DNA of 64,000 nucleotides from an uncultured Phycisphaerales bacterium (GCA_949373145.1 CASICI010000020.1:1-64000), one strand, 5' to 3'. Shown: positions 19,517 to 30,728, counted from the first letter of the stretch. The notes: generated by a model from the letters alone, not told the origin. A program made the numbers and translations.

Positions 19517-22368
19517 ATGCAGATTTCAAGAAACGTCATGTCATGGGCAACCGCCACCTTGATGGGTGCCTTGGCCGCTTCGGCCTCGGGACAGCTCTCA
19601 AACGACGAACCCACCCCCGGCACTCGGATGGATGTCGATGCCGCGCGAAAACAATTCCTCCAGGCCAACCCGCAGAGCGATCTGTACCTGAGAGCTGGAA
19701 TCGTCACCCGCGTCTACGGCAAGGCATTCTCGAACGGAGACAACCCGCTTGATTCCGCAACGAACTTCATCAGCGAACATGGGCAACATGTTCGGGATCG
19801 AAGCGAACGAGCTGCTTCCGATCGGACCCAACGCGGCAGGCATCCACGTGCTTCCCATGGGATTCGACGCGAACACCGGCACCAATAATTTTCAGCCTCG
19901 TGAGCTGGACCCAGGCTCTCGACGACATCCGGGTGTTCCACGGCAGTGTTCGCGTGCTGGTGCGCAATGAACCTGGCTTCCCGACCGTCCTAGTCTCCAA
20001 CGAGATGGCGGACATGCGCGACTACCAGGGCCAGTTCGCAGGCTTGGGCGCCACGCCGGCCCAGCTCGACCCCCGCGTCTACACCCGGCATGCCCGCCAA
20101 CCAGTTCACCATGGAACCGGTCGTCAGCGACGTCGAGCAGGTCATCTGGGCCGGTGAACCCGATGCCTGGATCGATCCGACCCCTGGCCGTCACCTTCGT
20201 CGCCACCGGCGGCACCCGATTGACCCCCGACGAATACAAGAAGTTCCGGTACGTGGTGGATGCCAGCAATGGACGAATCCTCTACCAGGAAAGCATGATT
20301 CTCGACCTGAATGTGTCCGGCACCGTGACCGGCGGATCACCCAGGGCGATGCCTCGGACGACTGTGACGTGGAAATCGCGGAAGCCTCTCCCCTACGCTC
20401 GTATCCAGCCGGCGGCAACACGACCTACACCGACGTGGACGGCACCTTCGAGCTCTTCGGCAGCGGAGCACAGACCGTGACTTCGAGCGTCTCCGGACTG
20501 TATTTCGTCGTCAACGACGAATTCGACAGCGCCGTCAGCACGGAGACCCAGACCCTTGACCCGGGCGCGCCGTACAACTTCGAACACAACAGCGCCAATG
20601 CCAGCGAGTACGACCGTGCGGAAGTGAACGCCTACGTCTGGGCCAACCTGACTCGTGACTGGGCGCTCTCCCACTTCCCCAGCATGCCGACGATCTCCAC
20701 CCAGACCCGAGATTGCCGGTGAACATCAACCTCAGCGACAGCTGCAACGCCTTCTACGACTATACATCGATCAACTTCTTCTCCTCCGGCAGTGGCTGCC
20801 CGAACACCGCCTTCTCCGATGTCGTGGCCCACGAATACGGCCATCACATGATCGCGGGTCTGCGGTTCCGGCCAGGGCCAGTACGGTGAGGGCGGCTCCG
20901 ACTGCAACGGCATCCTGCTCACCCGTGAGCCCACTCTGGGCAACGGTTTCCAGGGGAACTGCAACGCAGGCATCCGCAACGCCGACAACGACAAGCAATA
21001 CCCGCAGACCGGCGCGATCCACGATTCAGGCCCAGCTGATGTCCGGCTGCGTGTGGGACGTGATCCTCAATCTCGGCGGACCCACCTCCGACGCGGCCAT
21101 CGATCGCACCAGCTTCCTCTGGGTCAACTCGATCTGCCTCCACTCCGGTGACCAGATCACCCCGGAGATCACGATCGACTTTCTCACGATCGACGACAAC
21201 GACGACAACATCTACAACGGCACGCCAAACTACTTCGAGATCAACGATGCGTTCAGCTCAGCACAACATGGACGGCCCCGAACTCGCCCTGATCGACATC
21301 GCCACGCCCGGCGGCACCCCCCGGTTCCGTCAGCCCGAGCGGTGGCTCCTTCGAGGTGACGATCGAAGACCTGTCCGGAACCTACGAAGAAGGCACTGGT
21401 GAACTCCGCTACCGCACCGGCAGCTTCAGCTACGGCAGCGCGGCCCTGACCTCGAACGGCGGCCGACAGCTTCACCGCTTCGCTCCCGGCAGCCGAGTGC
21501 GGCGCCACCTACGAGTTCTACATCTCTGCCGAAACCAGCAGCGGCCCTCCAGGTCACCCTGCCGAACAGCGCCCCCGGCGAGGTGTTCAGGCGCCCCTGT
21601 CGCCACCGGGCTTCGAAACCGTTCTCGACATCGACTTCGAATCCAATCCAAAACTGGGTCGTCAGTGGAGTCGTCGGAGACGCCGTCGGCGGATGGGCGA
21701 TCGGCACCCCCTGTGGGCACCACCACGCGTGGCGCACCGGGTCAGGACTTCGACGGATCCGGTCAGTGTTATCTCACCGGCCCCGGCGGATGTGGTGAAA
21801 ACACCGACGTCGATGGTGGATGCACCGTACTCACGACGGCCCCCTTCTCCGCCGTCGATTCAGAGGGCAATGGTGACGCCAACGTCAGCTACGCGCCTCT
21901 GGTACGACAACACCGGCAGCAACACCGGGGCTGATCCCAGCAACGACATCATGACCGTGGAGATCTCCACGAACAATGGTGCGAACTGGAGCGTCGTCGA
22001 GGACGATCGGACCCCTCGATGCTCGTTCGAGCGGTGGCTGGTTTCTCGAGCAGCTTCCAGGTCTCCAGCTTCGGAACTCCGGGCGACAACTGCCTGCTTC
22101 GTTTCAACGCCTGCGGACGATGGCGACGGCTCGGTGATCGAAGCCGCAGTCGATGCCTTCAACGTCGAGAACGTCATCTGCGACGAGGATGACTGCCCTG
22201 CCGAGGACAGCAACGGTGACGTGAACGGCGACGGCGTCGTCGACGGAGTCGACCTTTCGATCATCCTTGGCAACTGGGGAGCCGACTTCCCCGCCGCCGA
22301 CTTCAACTGCGACGGCGTGATCGAGGGCAGTGACCTGTCCGACCATTCTCAGCAACTGGACCGTGTGA
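19517..22368 (+). pseudogene. Secreted zinc metalloprotease with dockerin-like tail, roughly ten frameshifts as given
   Basis: Signal peptide MQISRNVMSWATATLMGALAASASG; FTP-like N-region; NTAFSDVVAHEYGHHMIAG (HExxH); C-term GDVNGDGVVDGVDLSIILGNWGADFPAADFNCDGVIEGSDLSTILSNWTV* reconstructed across frames. Confidence 0.7.
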
Positions 22369-22410
22369 TCCGCTCTTGCGGACCTGCCCGGATCGAACCG
22401 ATCTGAAACC

Positions 22411-22440
22411 ACCGCCCTGGCACCTGCCGGGGCGGTTTTT
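22411..22440 (+). terminator. Rho-independent terminator
   Basis: ACCGCCC-TGGC-ACCT-GCCG-GGGCGGT followed by TTTT. Confidence 0.8.
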
Positions 22441-22512
22441 CATTCAGACCACCCATCAATGCCCGGGAGCGGACTCGAAACTCCACGGGATTGCACCCCC
22501 GCCAGCACCTCA

Positions 22513-22690
22513 GCTCGCGCGGTCTGCCAATTCCACCACCTGGGACGTCGGACAACTTGAACAAGGCTGGCATGAGATCTTCAACGGATTCGACGAGGAC
22601 GGCCAGCCCCGAAACCCACGGTCAATCGCCGCGCAGAATGGTCGCTCTCCATGAAGGAGTCATGGCCGTCGATCGTGGCCACGGTACCTC
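22513..22690 (+). pseudogene. Flavodoxin remnant with large internal deletion
   Basis: TWDVGQLEQGWHEIFNGFDEDGQP close to codons for EWSLSMKESWPSIVAT, matching the middle and C-terminus of the intact flavodoxins at 18631 and 40809. Confidence 0.7.
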
Positions 22691-22841
22691 CGCCACTCAT
22701 CACGAAGAGCATCACGAACGAGAGACGAACCGCTTCTCCAGCCGCATTGAGCTATCATGTCTCAGATTCAGGAAGACTCTCTCCACGGGAACCAGATGAA
22801 AATCGACTTCCCATTCAGGTACGAAAGAAAGATCAGATCTC

Positions 22842-23591
22842 ATGATGATGAAAGAAACACTCCTTGGTTTCGTCGGTGGCGCACTGTGCCTCTCAACGGC
22901 TTTCGCGTCCGACGCAGTCCAGCCACTCAACGTCAATGCGCTCATTGGTTTGAGTGCACAAGACAGCGATGCGGCTGCAGATGCTCCAACCACCGGACAT
23001 GCCCATCATGCCCATCAAGGTGCGACCAATGGTGACGAACATGGTCCCCATCTGAGAATCAGCGCTGGCGTGAACCAGATTTCAGACACGGACATCAAGG
23101 ACTCCAGTCTCGGGATCAAGTGGGATACCGGGGTCGAATTCAATGTGGCCTATGGCTTCGCATTGATGGGCGACCTGGCACTCGAACTGGGCGTCGGCAT
23201 GGCGTACAACTCGATGAAGGAGTCCTACAACAACGTCGGTCAGACCGCAGGCGCCGATGGCGAATTGTGGCAGATTCCAGTCATGGCACATCTGGTCTAC
23301 GAATTCCATCTCGGCGAGAGCCTCGTGCTCGGTGTGAATGGTGGTGCAGGCTTTCAGTACAACTCCGTCACTCTGGACAGCTTCGGTGGATTTCCAGTCG
23401 GACGATCGCAGTCAAGCTGGACCTTCCGCTACGAGGCCGGCCTTGAGCTGACATGGTCGCTTTCCGAGACCAGCGCACTTGGTGCCTACGCCAAATATGC
23501 CTGGGCACCGGGCATCGAGCTGCCCGAAGGTGAAGAACTCGCTACGGCTGGAAACATGGGCTTCGGGGTGATGTACATCCTCGAATTCTGA
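22842..23591 (+). CDS. Outer-membrane beta-barrel-like protein with His-rich segment
   Basis: Signal peptide; TTGHAHHAHQGATNGDEHGPH; alternating beta-strand pattern ending GFGVMYILEF. Confidence 0.7.
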   Translation: MMMKETLLGFVGGALCLSTAFASDAVQPLNVNALIGLSAQDSDAAADAPTTGHAHHAHQGATNGDEHGPHLRISAGVNQISDTDIKDSSLGIKWDTGVEFNVAYGFALMGDLALELGVGMAYNSMKESYNNVGQTAGADGELWQIPVMAHLVYEFHLGESLVLGVNGGAGFQYNSVTLDSFGGFPVGRSQSSWTFRYEAGLELTWSLSETSALGAYAKYAWAPGIELPEGEELATAGNMGFGVMYILEF

Positions 23592-23685
23592 ACAGGTGCT
23601 CGAGAACGGAACCGGCATCACCGTCGAATCCGAACGCACGCCCGATCGAAGCTTCATTCGAAGTGATGATCGAGGCAGATGATTC

Positions 23686-23722
23686 AAAGAGGCTTCGGGC
23701 ACTTGACCCGAAGCCTCTTTTC
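23686..23722 (+). terminator. Rho-independent terminator
   Basis: AAAGAGGCTTCGGG-CACTTGA-CCCGAAGCCTCTTTTC, 14-bp perfect stem. Confidence 0.9.
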
Positions 23723-23892
23723 AATTGAAGAGGAACCCAGCACTCGATTCAAGAAAGTAATCATGGTGAATCCGGCAAATTCATGGAACGCCAACCAATT
23801 GAATTCGTAGGAGTTACGGGCAGCGTGGCGGCGCGATTCGAATGACAGGACGCAGGTCAGGTCGAATCATCCGTTCAAGGACTGTTTTCAAC

Positions 23893-26061
23893 ATGAAATA
23901 TGAGACGCGACGCTCCCCTTGGGGACGATGGAAGACCACCGGTGTGGGGCTTCTTTCTGGCATGATGCTCGGCACTCCAGCCATGGCACAGGAAAATCTT
24001 GTGCAAAACGGCTCGTTTGAATCCGGCCTGACCGGATGGACCACTTCCGGGAACGTCCTCATCCAGGCAGATGCCTGGGATGGCTCGAGTTCGGTACGAC
24101 TCCTGCCTCAATCGAATGAAACCGCCCAACTCTCCCAACGGGTGACCGGACTGGAACCTCGCGGCCGATACACGATCGCGGCCCGGATTCGAACCAGTGA
24201 CCCCCTCTCACCGCCCATTCTGGGCATACGTGATGGAGCTCAGATCGCCAAGGCCTACGGATGGGTGGCGATCGATGATGCGGATCTCTGGCTCGAACGT
24301 CGGTTCGAAGTCCACCTCGAAGAGGACGCGACCGAATTCGAGGTCTACCTTCAAGGCTGGCAGACCGATCAAGGTGCCGTGGTGGAATTCGACGCCATAC
24401 GTCTCTGGGAAGGCCGCCAACCTCCACCGACGGCGGATCCTGGTGAACCTGCCTGGTCGGGTGCGCCTGTCATCACGGTGGCGCCCGCAGCCGGCGACTC
24501 GCTGCTGAGAGAGACCGGCTTCGAGAATCCTGAAGGAGGCGCCTGGGCGCTTGGAATCAGTGCGACCGTGGTCGACACGGGAGAAGGCAATGCCATGCGA
24601 CTTCTCTCCGGACCGGACACGTCCCGTGCCTCCCAGACAATCGAGATCGCGCTGCCACCGGATGGTCAATGGACGATCTCAATGGAGGTCAAGGCTGACC
24701 CGGATGTCGTCGCGAGTGCGTACTTCACCGGATCCGACGAATTTCTCGTCACACGGTCATTCCAGAACGATGACTGGGAGACGATCGAGCTTCAACTCCA
24801 GACCGAAGATCGGTGGGTGCGAAACGGAAAGCTCATCCTGGAAAACTGGAAGAATCAGCCGGGCGCGGCGTGGTACCGAAACGTCCAGTTCACGGCACAA
24901 GGCGCAGAATGGATGCCGACACTGGCATCACCCCCGGTGCGACAGGACGAGGTCTTTTTCGATGACTTTTCGGACGGCACCCTGAGCCCTGAGAAGTGGC
25001 TGGTGTCCGGCAAGGCATGGGGTGGCGACAACGGAGGAGTCGCACCGGAAAACGTCATCCTGGTTCCTGACATGGACGAAGGAACACCGATCATCGCACT
25101 TCGACTGGAAGCGCACGGAGACCTCTACGACGGGGATCTCGTGCACAACGGACGAAAGACCAGAGTCGGCGCCGCCATCGCGACCAGGACCTACCACGCA
25201 TCGGGTCGATACGAGGTCCGAGCGCGTGTGGCACCCGACTATGGAACCTGCACCGCTTTCTGGCCGTTTCACTACATCGACCATCGAATGGGTGAAGCGC
25301 CCTACTGGCACGAACCCAATCCCAGACGCAACACCGAGATCGATTGGGAATTCCCGACCGATCTGGCAGGCTCCGACACCGGAAACTTCTCGTTCACGAA
25401 GGCGAGAACGAACTCATGGGGTGGACAGTTCGGAGGCGAGGGTGGCGAACACAAGGGTCGAAAGATTCTCACCGACGAACAAGGTGCGCCTCTCGATCTG
25501 GCCGAAGAAGCTCTGGATGGTCGCTACCACACGTTCACGATCGAGTGGCGCTCGGGAGAGGATCTCGGAGATGAGGCGATCACCCGGACCCAGGTCGGCT
25601 CGGTGCGCTGGCTTCTGGACGGCCGTCTGGTCGACGAGTTGCACGACGTGGAATTCGGGCAGGGCAACGTCCCGTTCCGAGCAGCACGTTTCTGGCTCGG
25701 CACGTGGTTTCCTTCCGCCGGCTACGCGGGCGATGTCGGCTGGACCGGCAACCCCGACTTCAACATCTCGGCGGCGCACATCGCATGGGTCAGAATCACG
25801 CCATTCGACGAAGGCCGTGACCTCTGGGTTGACGAAACGGTCCCGAATCTGGCCTGGGCGGGACCGGACGACTATCCGGAAACGATCGACCCGATTGAAG
25901 GAATCGAAGGCGACCTTGATGGCGATGGTCTGGTCGATGGTACGGATCTGGCCAGGCTGCTTGGAAGTTGGGGGACCACCAACGAACAGGCGGACATCGA
26001 TGGCTCAGGAACCGTGGACGGAGCGGATCTGGCACGACTGCTCGCCAATTGGTCACCGTGA
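23893..26061 (+). CDS. Glycoside hydrolase family 16-like enzyme with N-terminal carbohydrate-binding-like modules and dockerin-like tail
   Basis: NTEIDWEFPTD catalytic-like motif, SGRYEVRARVAPDYGTCTAFWPFHY, NGSFESGLTGWTTSG CBM-like region, tail GDLDGDGLVDGTDLARLLGSWGTTNEQADIDGSGTVDGADLARLLANWSP. Confidence 0.82.
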   Translation: MKYETRRSPWGRWKTTGVGLLSGMMLGTPAMAQENLVQNGSFESGLTGWTTSGNVLIQADAWDGSSSVRLLPQSNETAQLSQRVTGLEPRGRYTIAARIRTSDPLSPPILGIRDGAQIAKAYGWVAIDDADLWLERRFEVHLEEDATEFEVYLQGWQTDQGAVVEFDAIRLWEGRQPPPTADPGEPAWSGAPVITVAPAAGDSLLRETGFENPEGGAWALGISATVVDTGEGNAMRLLSGPDTSRASQTIEIALPPDGQWTISMEVKADPDVVASAYFTGSDEFLVTRSFQNDDWETIELQLQTEDRWVRNGKLILENWKNQPGAAWYRNVQFTAQGAEWMPTLASPPVRQDEVFFDDFSDGTLSPEKWLVSGKAWGGDNGGVAPENVILVPDMDEGTPIIALRLEAHGDLYDGDLVHNGRKTRVGAAIATRTYHASGRYEVRARVAPDYGTCTAFWPFHYIDHRMGEAPYWHEPNPRRNTEIDWEFPTDLAGSDTGNFSFTKARTNSWGGQFGGEGGEHKGRKILTDEQGAPLDLAEEALDGRYHTFTIEWRSGEDLGDEAITRTQVGSVRWLLDGRLVDELHDVEFGQGNVPFRAARFWLGTWFPSAGYAGDVGWTGNPDFNISAAHIAWVRITPFDEGRDLWVDETVPNLAWAGPDDYPETIDPIEGIEGDLDGDGLVDGTDLARLLGSWGTTNEQADIDGSGTVDGADLARLLANWSP

Positions 26062-26120
26062 CGAAATTACGGATGACATCCTCTGTTTCCAAGAAAGGAT
26101 CCGTCTACCATTGAACGGAG

Positions 26121-27359
26121 ATGCACTCCGAAGACGGACAGAAGAAGACACACGACATCGTCGCCCTTGCCCCGACGTTCAACAATGAACGGACGGTCAT
26201 AGGGATCGTGAGCCGGGCCCTGGAGCGATGCGGCAGTCTGGTGGTGATCGATGACGGTTCGACCGACGGCACTCGAGCCCTGCTTGATGCCTGGAAGAAG
26301 GCGCATCCGCAGGATGACGTCAGGATCGTTCGACATGACGTGAATCGTGGAAAGGCGGAGGCGCTCAAGACCGGCTTCGACCTGGCACGGCGTGCCGGGT
26401 ACACCCACGCACTCACAATAGACACCGATGGACAACATGATCCCGATTTGATCCCTGACTTCATGCGTGCTTCAGAAGCGAATCCGGACTCGATCATTCT
26501 GGGGGAGCGTGACATCAGACACCCGGACTACCCGACTCGCTCACGGTTCGGACGCAGACTGTCGGATCTTGCCACCAGGCTTGAAACCGGAACCCAGATC
26601 GAGGACACGCAATGCGGATTCAGGGTCTACCCCCTTCGAATCTTCGAGACCATCAGCTGTTGCATGGGTCGTTATGCCTTTGAAGCCGAGATTCTGACTC
26701 GTGCCGCCTGGGCTGGAGCCGGCATCCGAAACATACCGATCACATGCATCTATCAACCAGCCGGTGAGCGCGTGTCACATCTTCATCCGGTCTACGACGG
26801 GCTGTTGGGAGCATTGATTCACTTTCGCCTGCTGGGAAGAACCCTGGTACCGATTCGATTTACCAGGGTACCTGACTCGATCGGGGGCGAATCGGCACAC
26901 CGATCGGGATCAGGAATCTCGAGGCTGGCGTCATGGTTCAGTCCACGACATCTCTGGCGACAGATTCGAAATGATCCCGCGAGTCGATCGACCGTGGCGG
27001 CAGGCGTCGGCCTGGGTGCGTTCATAGGATCGTTGCCCTGCTTCGGAGTCCATGCCCTGCTCGGTCTTTATCTGGCGAAGAGATTGAAACTGCATCCGTT
27101 GACCGTCGTGGCGGGGACACAGATTTCGATGCCGCCCATGAGCCCCGTGATCGTCTTTGCAAGCATCTGGGTCGGGTTCACCATGCTTCATTTCAAGACA
27201 CCGGTCCTCGCGGACTTCACCGATCTCAGCGTGTGGGACTTGTTCGGTCAGGTGATTCTCGAATGGACAGTGGGATCGATCGTGGTTGGAACCATCCTCG
27301 GCGTGACTCTGGGACTGGCCACGTCAGTGGCGCTCAGATTGATTCCCGAGAAACGATGA
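26121..27359 (+). CDS. Glycosyltransferase family 2 fused to DUF2062-like membrane domain
   Basis: IVALAPTFNNERTVIGIV..VVIDDGSTDGT..ALTIDTDGQHDPD; C-term VAAGVGLGAFIGSLPCFGVHALLGLYLAKRLKLHPLTVVAGTQISMPPMSP. Confidence 0.88.
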   Translation: MHSEDGQKKTHDIVALAPTFNNERTVIGIVSRALERCGSLVVIDDGSTDGTRALLDAWKKAHPQDDVRIVRHDVNRGKAEALKTGFDLARRAGYTHALTIDTDGQHDPDLIPDFMRASEANPDSIILGERDIRHPDYPTRSRFGRRLSDLATRLETGTQIEDTQCGFRVYPLRIFETISCCMGRYAFEAEILTRAAWAGAGIRNIPITCIYQPAGERVSHLHPVYDGLLGALIHFRLLGRTLVPIRFTRVPDSIGGESAHRSGSGISRLASWFSPRHLWRQIRNDPASRSTVAAGVGLGAFIGSLPCFGVHALLGLYLAKRLKLHPLTVVAGTQISMPPMSPVIVFASIWVGFTMLHFKTPVLADFTDLSVWDLFGQVILEWTVGSIVVGTILGVTLGLATSVALRLIPEKR

Positions 27360-28121
27360 CACGGCATCACCGCCGTGATCGGCGGGTAGGTAGGGTTCGA
27401 CGCCGATGAGTTCATCGAGTCTGACGAACTCGAATCCCTGCGCCCGGATTTCCGCGATCAGAAGAGGCAACGCGTCGATCGTGGCTTGAGGGTCGCGCCG
27501 TCCAAAGGGATCGGTGCCATCATGCAGAACGATGATCGAGCCTGATCGGGTGGTGCGGGCAAGGCGTGCGAGGATCCGCTTCGAGGTCGTCCGCACACCA
27601 TCGAAACCGCGACAACTCCAGGTGATCGTGGTGTATCCACGATTGCGCGCGGACGTCATCATCCTTGGATTACGCAGGCCCATCGGGGGGCGAAAGAATG
27701 CCGGACGTCGACCGATGGCCGACATGATGAGCGCATCGGTCCGTGCGAATTCTTGATCCCAATATCGAGACCAGCGCAGGGATCCGACATGGCTGTGCGT
27801 GAAACTGTGGTTTCCCAGCACGTGACCATCAGCGTGGATCCTTGAAAGGAGCGCACCGTGATCGACCGCATTGCTTCCGATCACGAAAAAGGCCGCGGAA
27901 ACCTTCTCGCGACGAAGGATGTCGAGAATCAGAGGTGTGAAGGAGTCATCGGGACCATCGTCGAACGTGAGTGCGACCACCCGACGCCGAAGATCGAGAC
28001 CTTGATGAACCACCGTTCCGAAGAGCATGCTCCGAGGATTCGAGACACCACGCAGGACGACGACACAGAACGTCAGAAATGCCAGCAGAATCGTTGCGAA
28101 GATGATGAATACGGTGAACAT
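27324..28121 (-). CDS. Polysaccharide deacetylase (NodB-like)
   Basis: RRRVVALTFDDGPDDSFTPLILDILRREKVSAAFFVIGSNA..HVLGNHSFTHSH..RPPMGLRNPRM. Confidence 0.92.
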   Translation of the reverse strand: MFTVFIIFATILLAFLTFCVVVLRGVSNPRSMLFGTVVHQGLDLRRRVVALTFDDGPDDSFTPLILDILRREKVSAAFFVIGSNAVDHGALLSRIHADGHVLGNHSFTHSHVGSLRWSRYWDQEFARTDALIMSAIGRRPAFFRPPMGLRNPRMMTSARNRGYTTITWSCRGFDGVRTTSKRILARLARTTRSGSIIVLHDGTDPFGRRDPQATIDALPLLIAEIRAQGFEFVRLDELIGVEPYLPADHGGDAVSSFLGNQSERH

Positions 28122-28130
28122 GAGTGTTGG

Positions 28131-30728
28131 TCAGGTGTTCTGGTTCGACGTTCCCGGCGAGGGTGTTCCATCGGGGCCATGCGGCCCAGGGTGAATGAGG
28201 AGAAGGATAGGAAGCAGGATCACCACCGTCGAGAGCAGGCAACCCACCACCCCCACCGCCGTGATGATTCCGAGACTTTGGATGGCGGGCGTGCTGGTGA
28301 ACACCAGCGAGCCGAAGGCGAGAATGGTGGTGGCACTGGTCACCAGCATTGCATGGCAGACCGATCTGAATCGATCGAGCAGAGTCGAGAGATCGAATGC
28401 GTGTCGACGGGCGTGCCGCGCCAGACAGACGAGGAAGATTCCGTCATCGATGCCGATGCCGACCAGAAGCGGAAAACCGATCACATTGATCATGTTGAAC
28501 TCGAGACCGAGGAGCCGCATCGTCGCGAAGACGAATGGAAGTGCGAACAGACACGGCAGCAGAACGAGAAGAATGCTGAACGGGTTTCGAAAGATCATCA
28601 GAAGAAACAACAGGATGATCACCAATGCCAGAGACAGCAGAGACAGCAGCTCGCTTCCCACCGCATGATTCAAGTACAGACCGATGGCGGAGAATCCCGT
28701 GAGTGTCGCGCCGGGAATACCGTCGATCTCGTGATCAAGCCAGGGTATGACCTGGTCCATGTCGGGCCGTTCACCGCCCAGTCCGACCACGACGACGGTT
28801 CCACCCGGCAAGCCGCTGCCATTCGAGCCGACGAGGCGATCGTGGATCCCGGGATATCGAGCCAGATCCTCCAGGCACGGGGGCTCGGATCGGGTGAGCA
28901 GTCGACGTAGAAACGAGGCGTAATCGTCATAGGCGGCAGGATCGAAGATGCTCCGCTCGATCGCGGCATCGAACGCTTCGAGCGCGCCTTCGACATCGAA
29001 GGACCCGAGCGAGCTGTCGGCGAGCGATGAAGCACCGGGGTCGGGAAGAAGATTGGGAAGCCCCACCGTGGAGACGACACCGAACCGGGAGGCATCATCG
29101 CGCTTCAGCCTGCGTACGACGTCCCATGATGTCGAGACGAGATCCTCGCTTCCATCTGAGTCGATCCAGACGAACATGGTCTCTTCGGAGGCATTGAACA
29201 GCGCATCGATCTCGGCTTGCAGCTGCAAAGGAGGATTCGGATGAGGATGCATCTCGGAGAGACGTTCTCCCGAAGACGTGTTGGCGGGCAACAGCCAACT
29301 GACCATGAGGAAGACCGACCAGCCGAGACAGGCGAGCACGACGGTCCGAACCGGCACGCGGGAGACGGTTCGGACCAGTCCCGCGGAGAAACCTCGCCCC
29401 GACTCCACGCGGACGCGATGCGCGCGTGGCCTGGCACGAAGCACCACCATCAACGCCGGCAGCAGGATCAACGCCGCCACCATCGAACAGCCGATTCCGA
29501 TCGCCGCAAGCAGACTGAATTCGCGAAGAGCCTGCACGCTGGAACGCGACACCGCGATGAACGCGATGATCGTCGTCATGGACGCGATCGCGACGGGGGC
29601 GACCACCTTTGAAAGTGCGCATGCGATGCTCTGACGAGAGGAACGACCGGGCACGAGTGATTCGTGACTGACATGCGAAAGGACATGCACGGAGTAATCG
29701 ACACCGAGCCCTGCGAGTATCGCACCAGCGACGGCGGTCGCCGGATTCAAGGACGCCTGAAGCAGCGAGTAGAGACCGAACGCGACGAGGATCGCGATAC
29801 CGATCGAGATCGTGGAGACGAGGTATTCCTTCGAGGAGCGATAGGCGATGAAGAAGACGCCGAAGAGAAGAACCACCGTTGAAAAGACACTGGTGATCAT
29901 GTCCCCACGAATGGAACGCTCACTCAGTTCTGCGATGGGGTACGCGCCGGTGAAGCCCAGTTCCAGAGCGTCCGGATTGAGCTGACCGGCACGATCACGC
30001 ACCTGTTCGACGAACGCCCGGGTGTAGGCCATGTCACCGACCGGCTTCGAACCGGTGATACGAAGCAGCAGTCGCCGACCGTCGGGTGAAAACCACGGCA
30101 GCGAGGCATCGGACCCCGACTCGGAAAGACGAGCGGCGAGGAATTCATAGAGACGAAGTGGATCATTGAGGACCTGATCCGAAATCGCGGCTCCGAGCGA
30201 ACCGGGCGCGGCCACCAGTCTTTGGTTCATTTCGATCTGGGCGGAGATCCGCTCCGGAGTGAACCGTTTCAGAAACGCGTCTATCTCGGAGGACGAAAGG
30301 TAGTGAAGCGCGTGAGGAACGACGACTTCTTCGTAATACACCGCAAGATCGGGCAATGTCTCGTCGCTGAAGCGTACTTCGCAGCCGGCGAGGAGCGGAC
30401 TCTCCGAGGACTCGACATCACGTTTCAGGCGGCGGGCGAAGGCGACCAGACGGTCCTTCGATTCCTGGGACGAATGGTCGTCGGCGGAGTCATGAACGAC
30501 GATGACGAGCTCGTCCTTGCTCGCCAGAGATGCCTGCATGTCGAGATAGGCCTGAACCGTCGGATTGTCACTTGAGAACATGTTCTCGAGCAGCGACGAC
30601 GGCTTCAATCTGGAGAGAACGCTCACGGCGAGAAGGGCGAGAAGTATCGAGACGAGAATGATCACCCAGGGCCACTTCACGGGAAGATCCCAGATCGACG
30701 GGTTACCAATCACTCCGGGGGGCTTCAT
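28131..30728 (-). CDS. MMPL/RND-superfamily exporter
   Basis: 865 aa, two sets of TM segments; VAGAILAGLGVDYSVHVLSH, MINVIGFPLLVGIGIDDGIFLV. Confidence 0.9.
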   Translation of the reverse strand: MKPPGVIGNPSIWDLPVKWPWVIILVSILLALLAVSVLSRLKPSSLLENMFSSDNPTVQAYLDMQASLASKDELVIVVHDSADDHSSQESKDRLVAFARRLKRDVESSESPLLAGCEVRFSDETLPDLAVYYEEVVVPHALHYLSSSEIDAFLKRFTPERISAQIEMNQRLVAAPGSLGAAISDQVLNDPLRLYEFLAARLSESGSDASLPWFSPDGRRLLLRITGSKPVGDMAYTRAFVEQVRDRAGQLNPDALELGFTGAYPIAELSERSIRGDMITSVFSTVVLLFGVFFIAYRSSKEYLVSTISIGIAILVAFGLYSLLQASLNPATAVAGAILAGLGVDYSVHVLSHVSHESLVPGRSSRQSIACALSKVVAPVAIASMTTIIAFIAVSRSSVQALREFSLLAAIGIGCSMVAALILLPALMVVLRARPRAHRVRVESGRGFSAGLVRTVSRVPVRTVVLACLGWSVFLMVSWLLPANTSSGERLSEMHPHPNPPLQLQAEIDALFNASEETMFVWIDSDGSEDLVSTSWDVVRRLKRDDASRFGVVSTVGLPNLLPDPGASSLADSSLGSFDVEGALEAFDAAIERSIFDPAAYDDYASFLRRLLTRSEPPCLEDLARYPGIHDRLVGSNGSGLPGGTVVVVGLGGERPDMDQVIPWLDHEIDGIPGATLTGFSAIGLYLNHAVGSELLSLLSLALVIILLFLLMIFRNPFSILLVLLPCLFALPFVFATMRLLGLEFNMINVIGFPLLVGIGIDDGIFLVCLARHARRHAFDLSTLLDRFRSVCHAMLVTSATTILAFGSLVFTSTPAIQSLGIITAVGVVGCLLSTVVILLPILLLIHPGPHGPDGTPSPGTSNQNT

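Noticed and set aside
19517-22368. Programmed frameshifting in the metalloprotease
   Set aside because: About ten shifts in both directions at unrelated sites fit sequence error or decay, not a defined recoding signal.
27858-28910. 350-aa plus-strand ORF rich in Glu/Arg/Gln/Asp
   Set aside because: Antisense to NodB and MMPL genes; a frame artefact.
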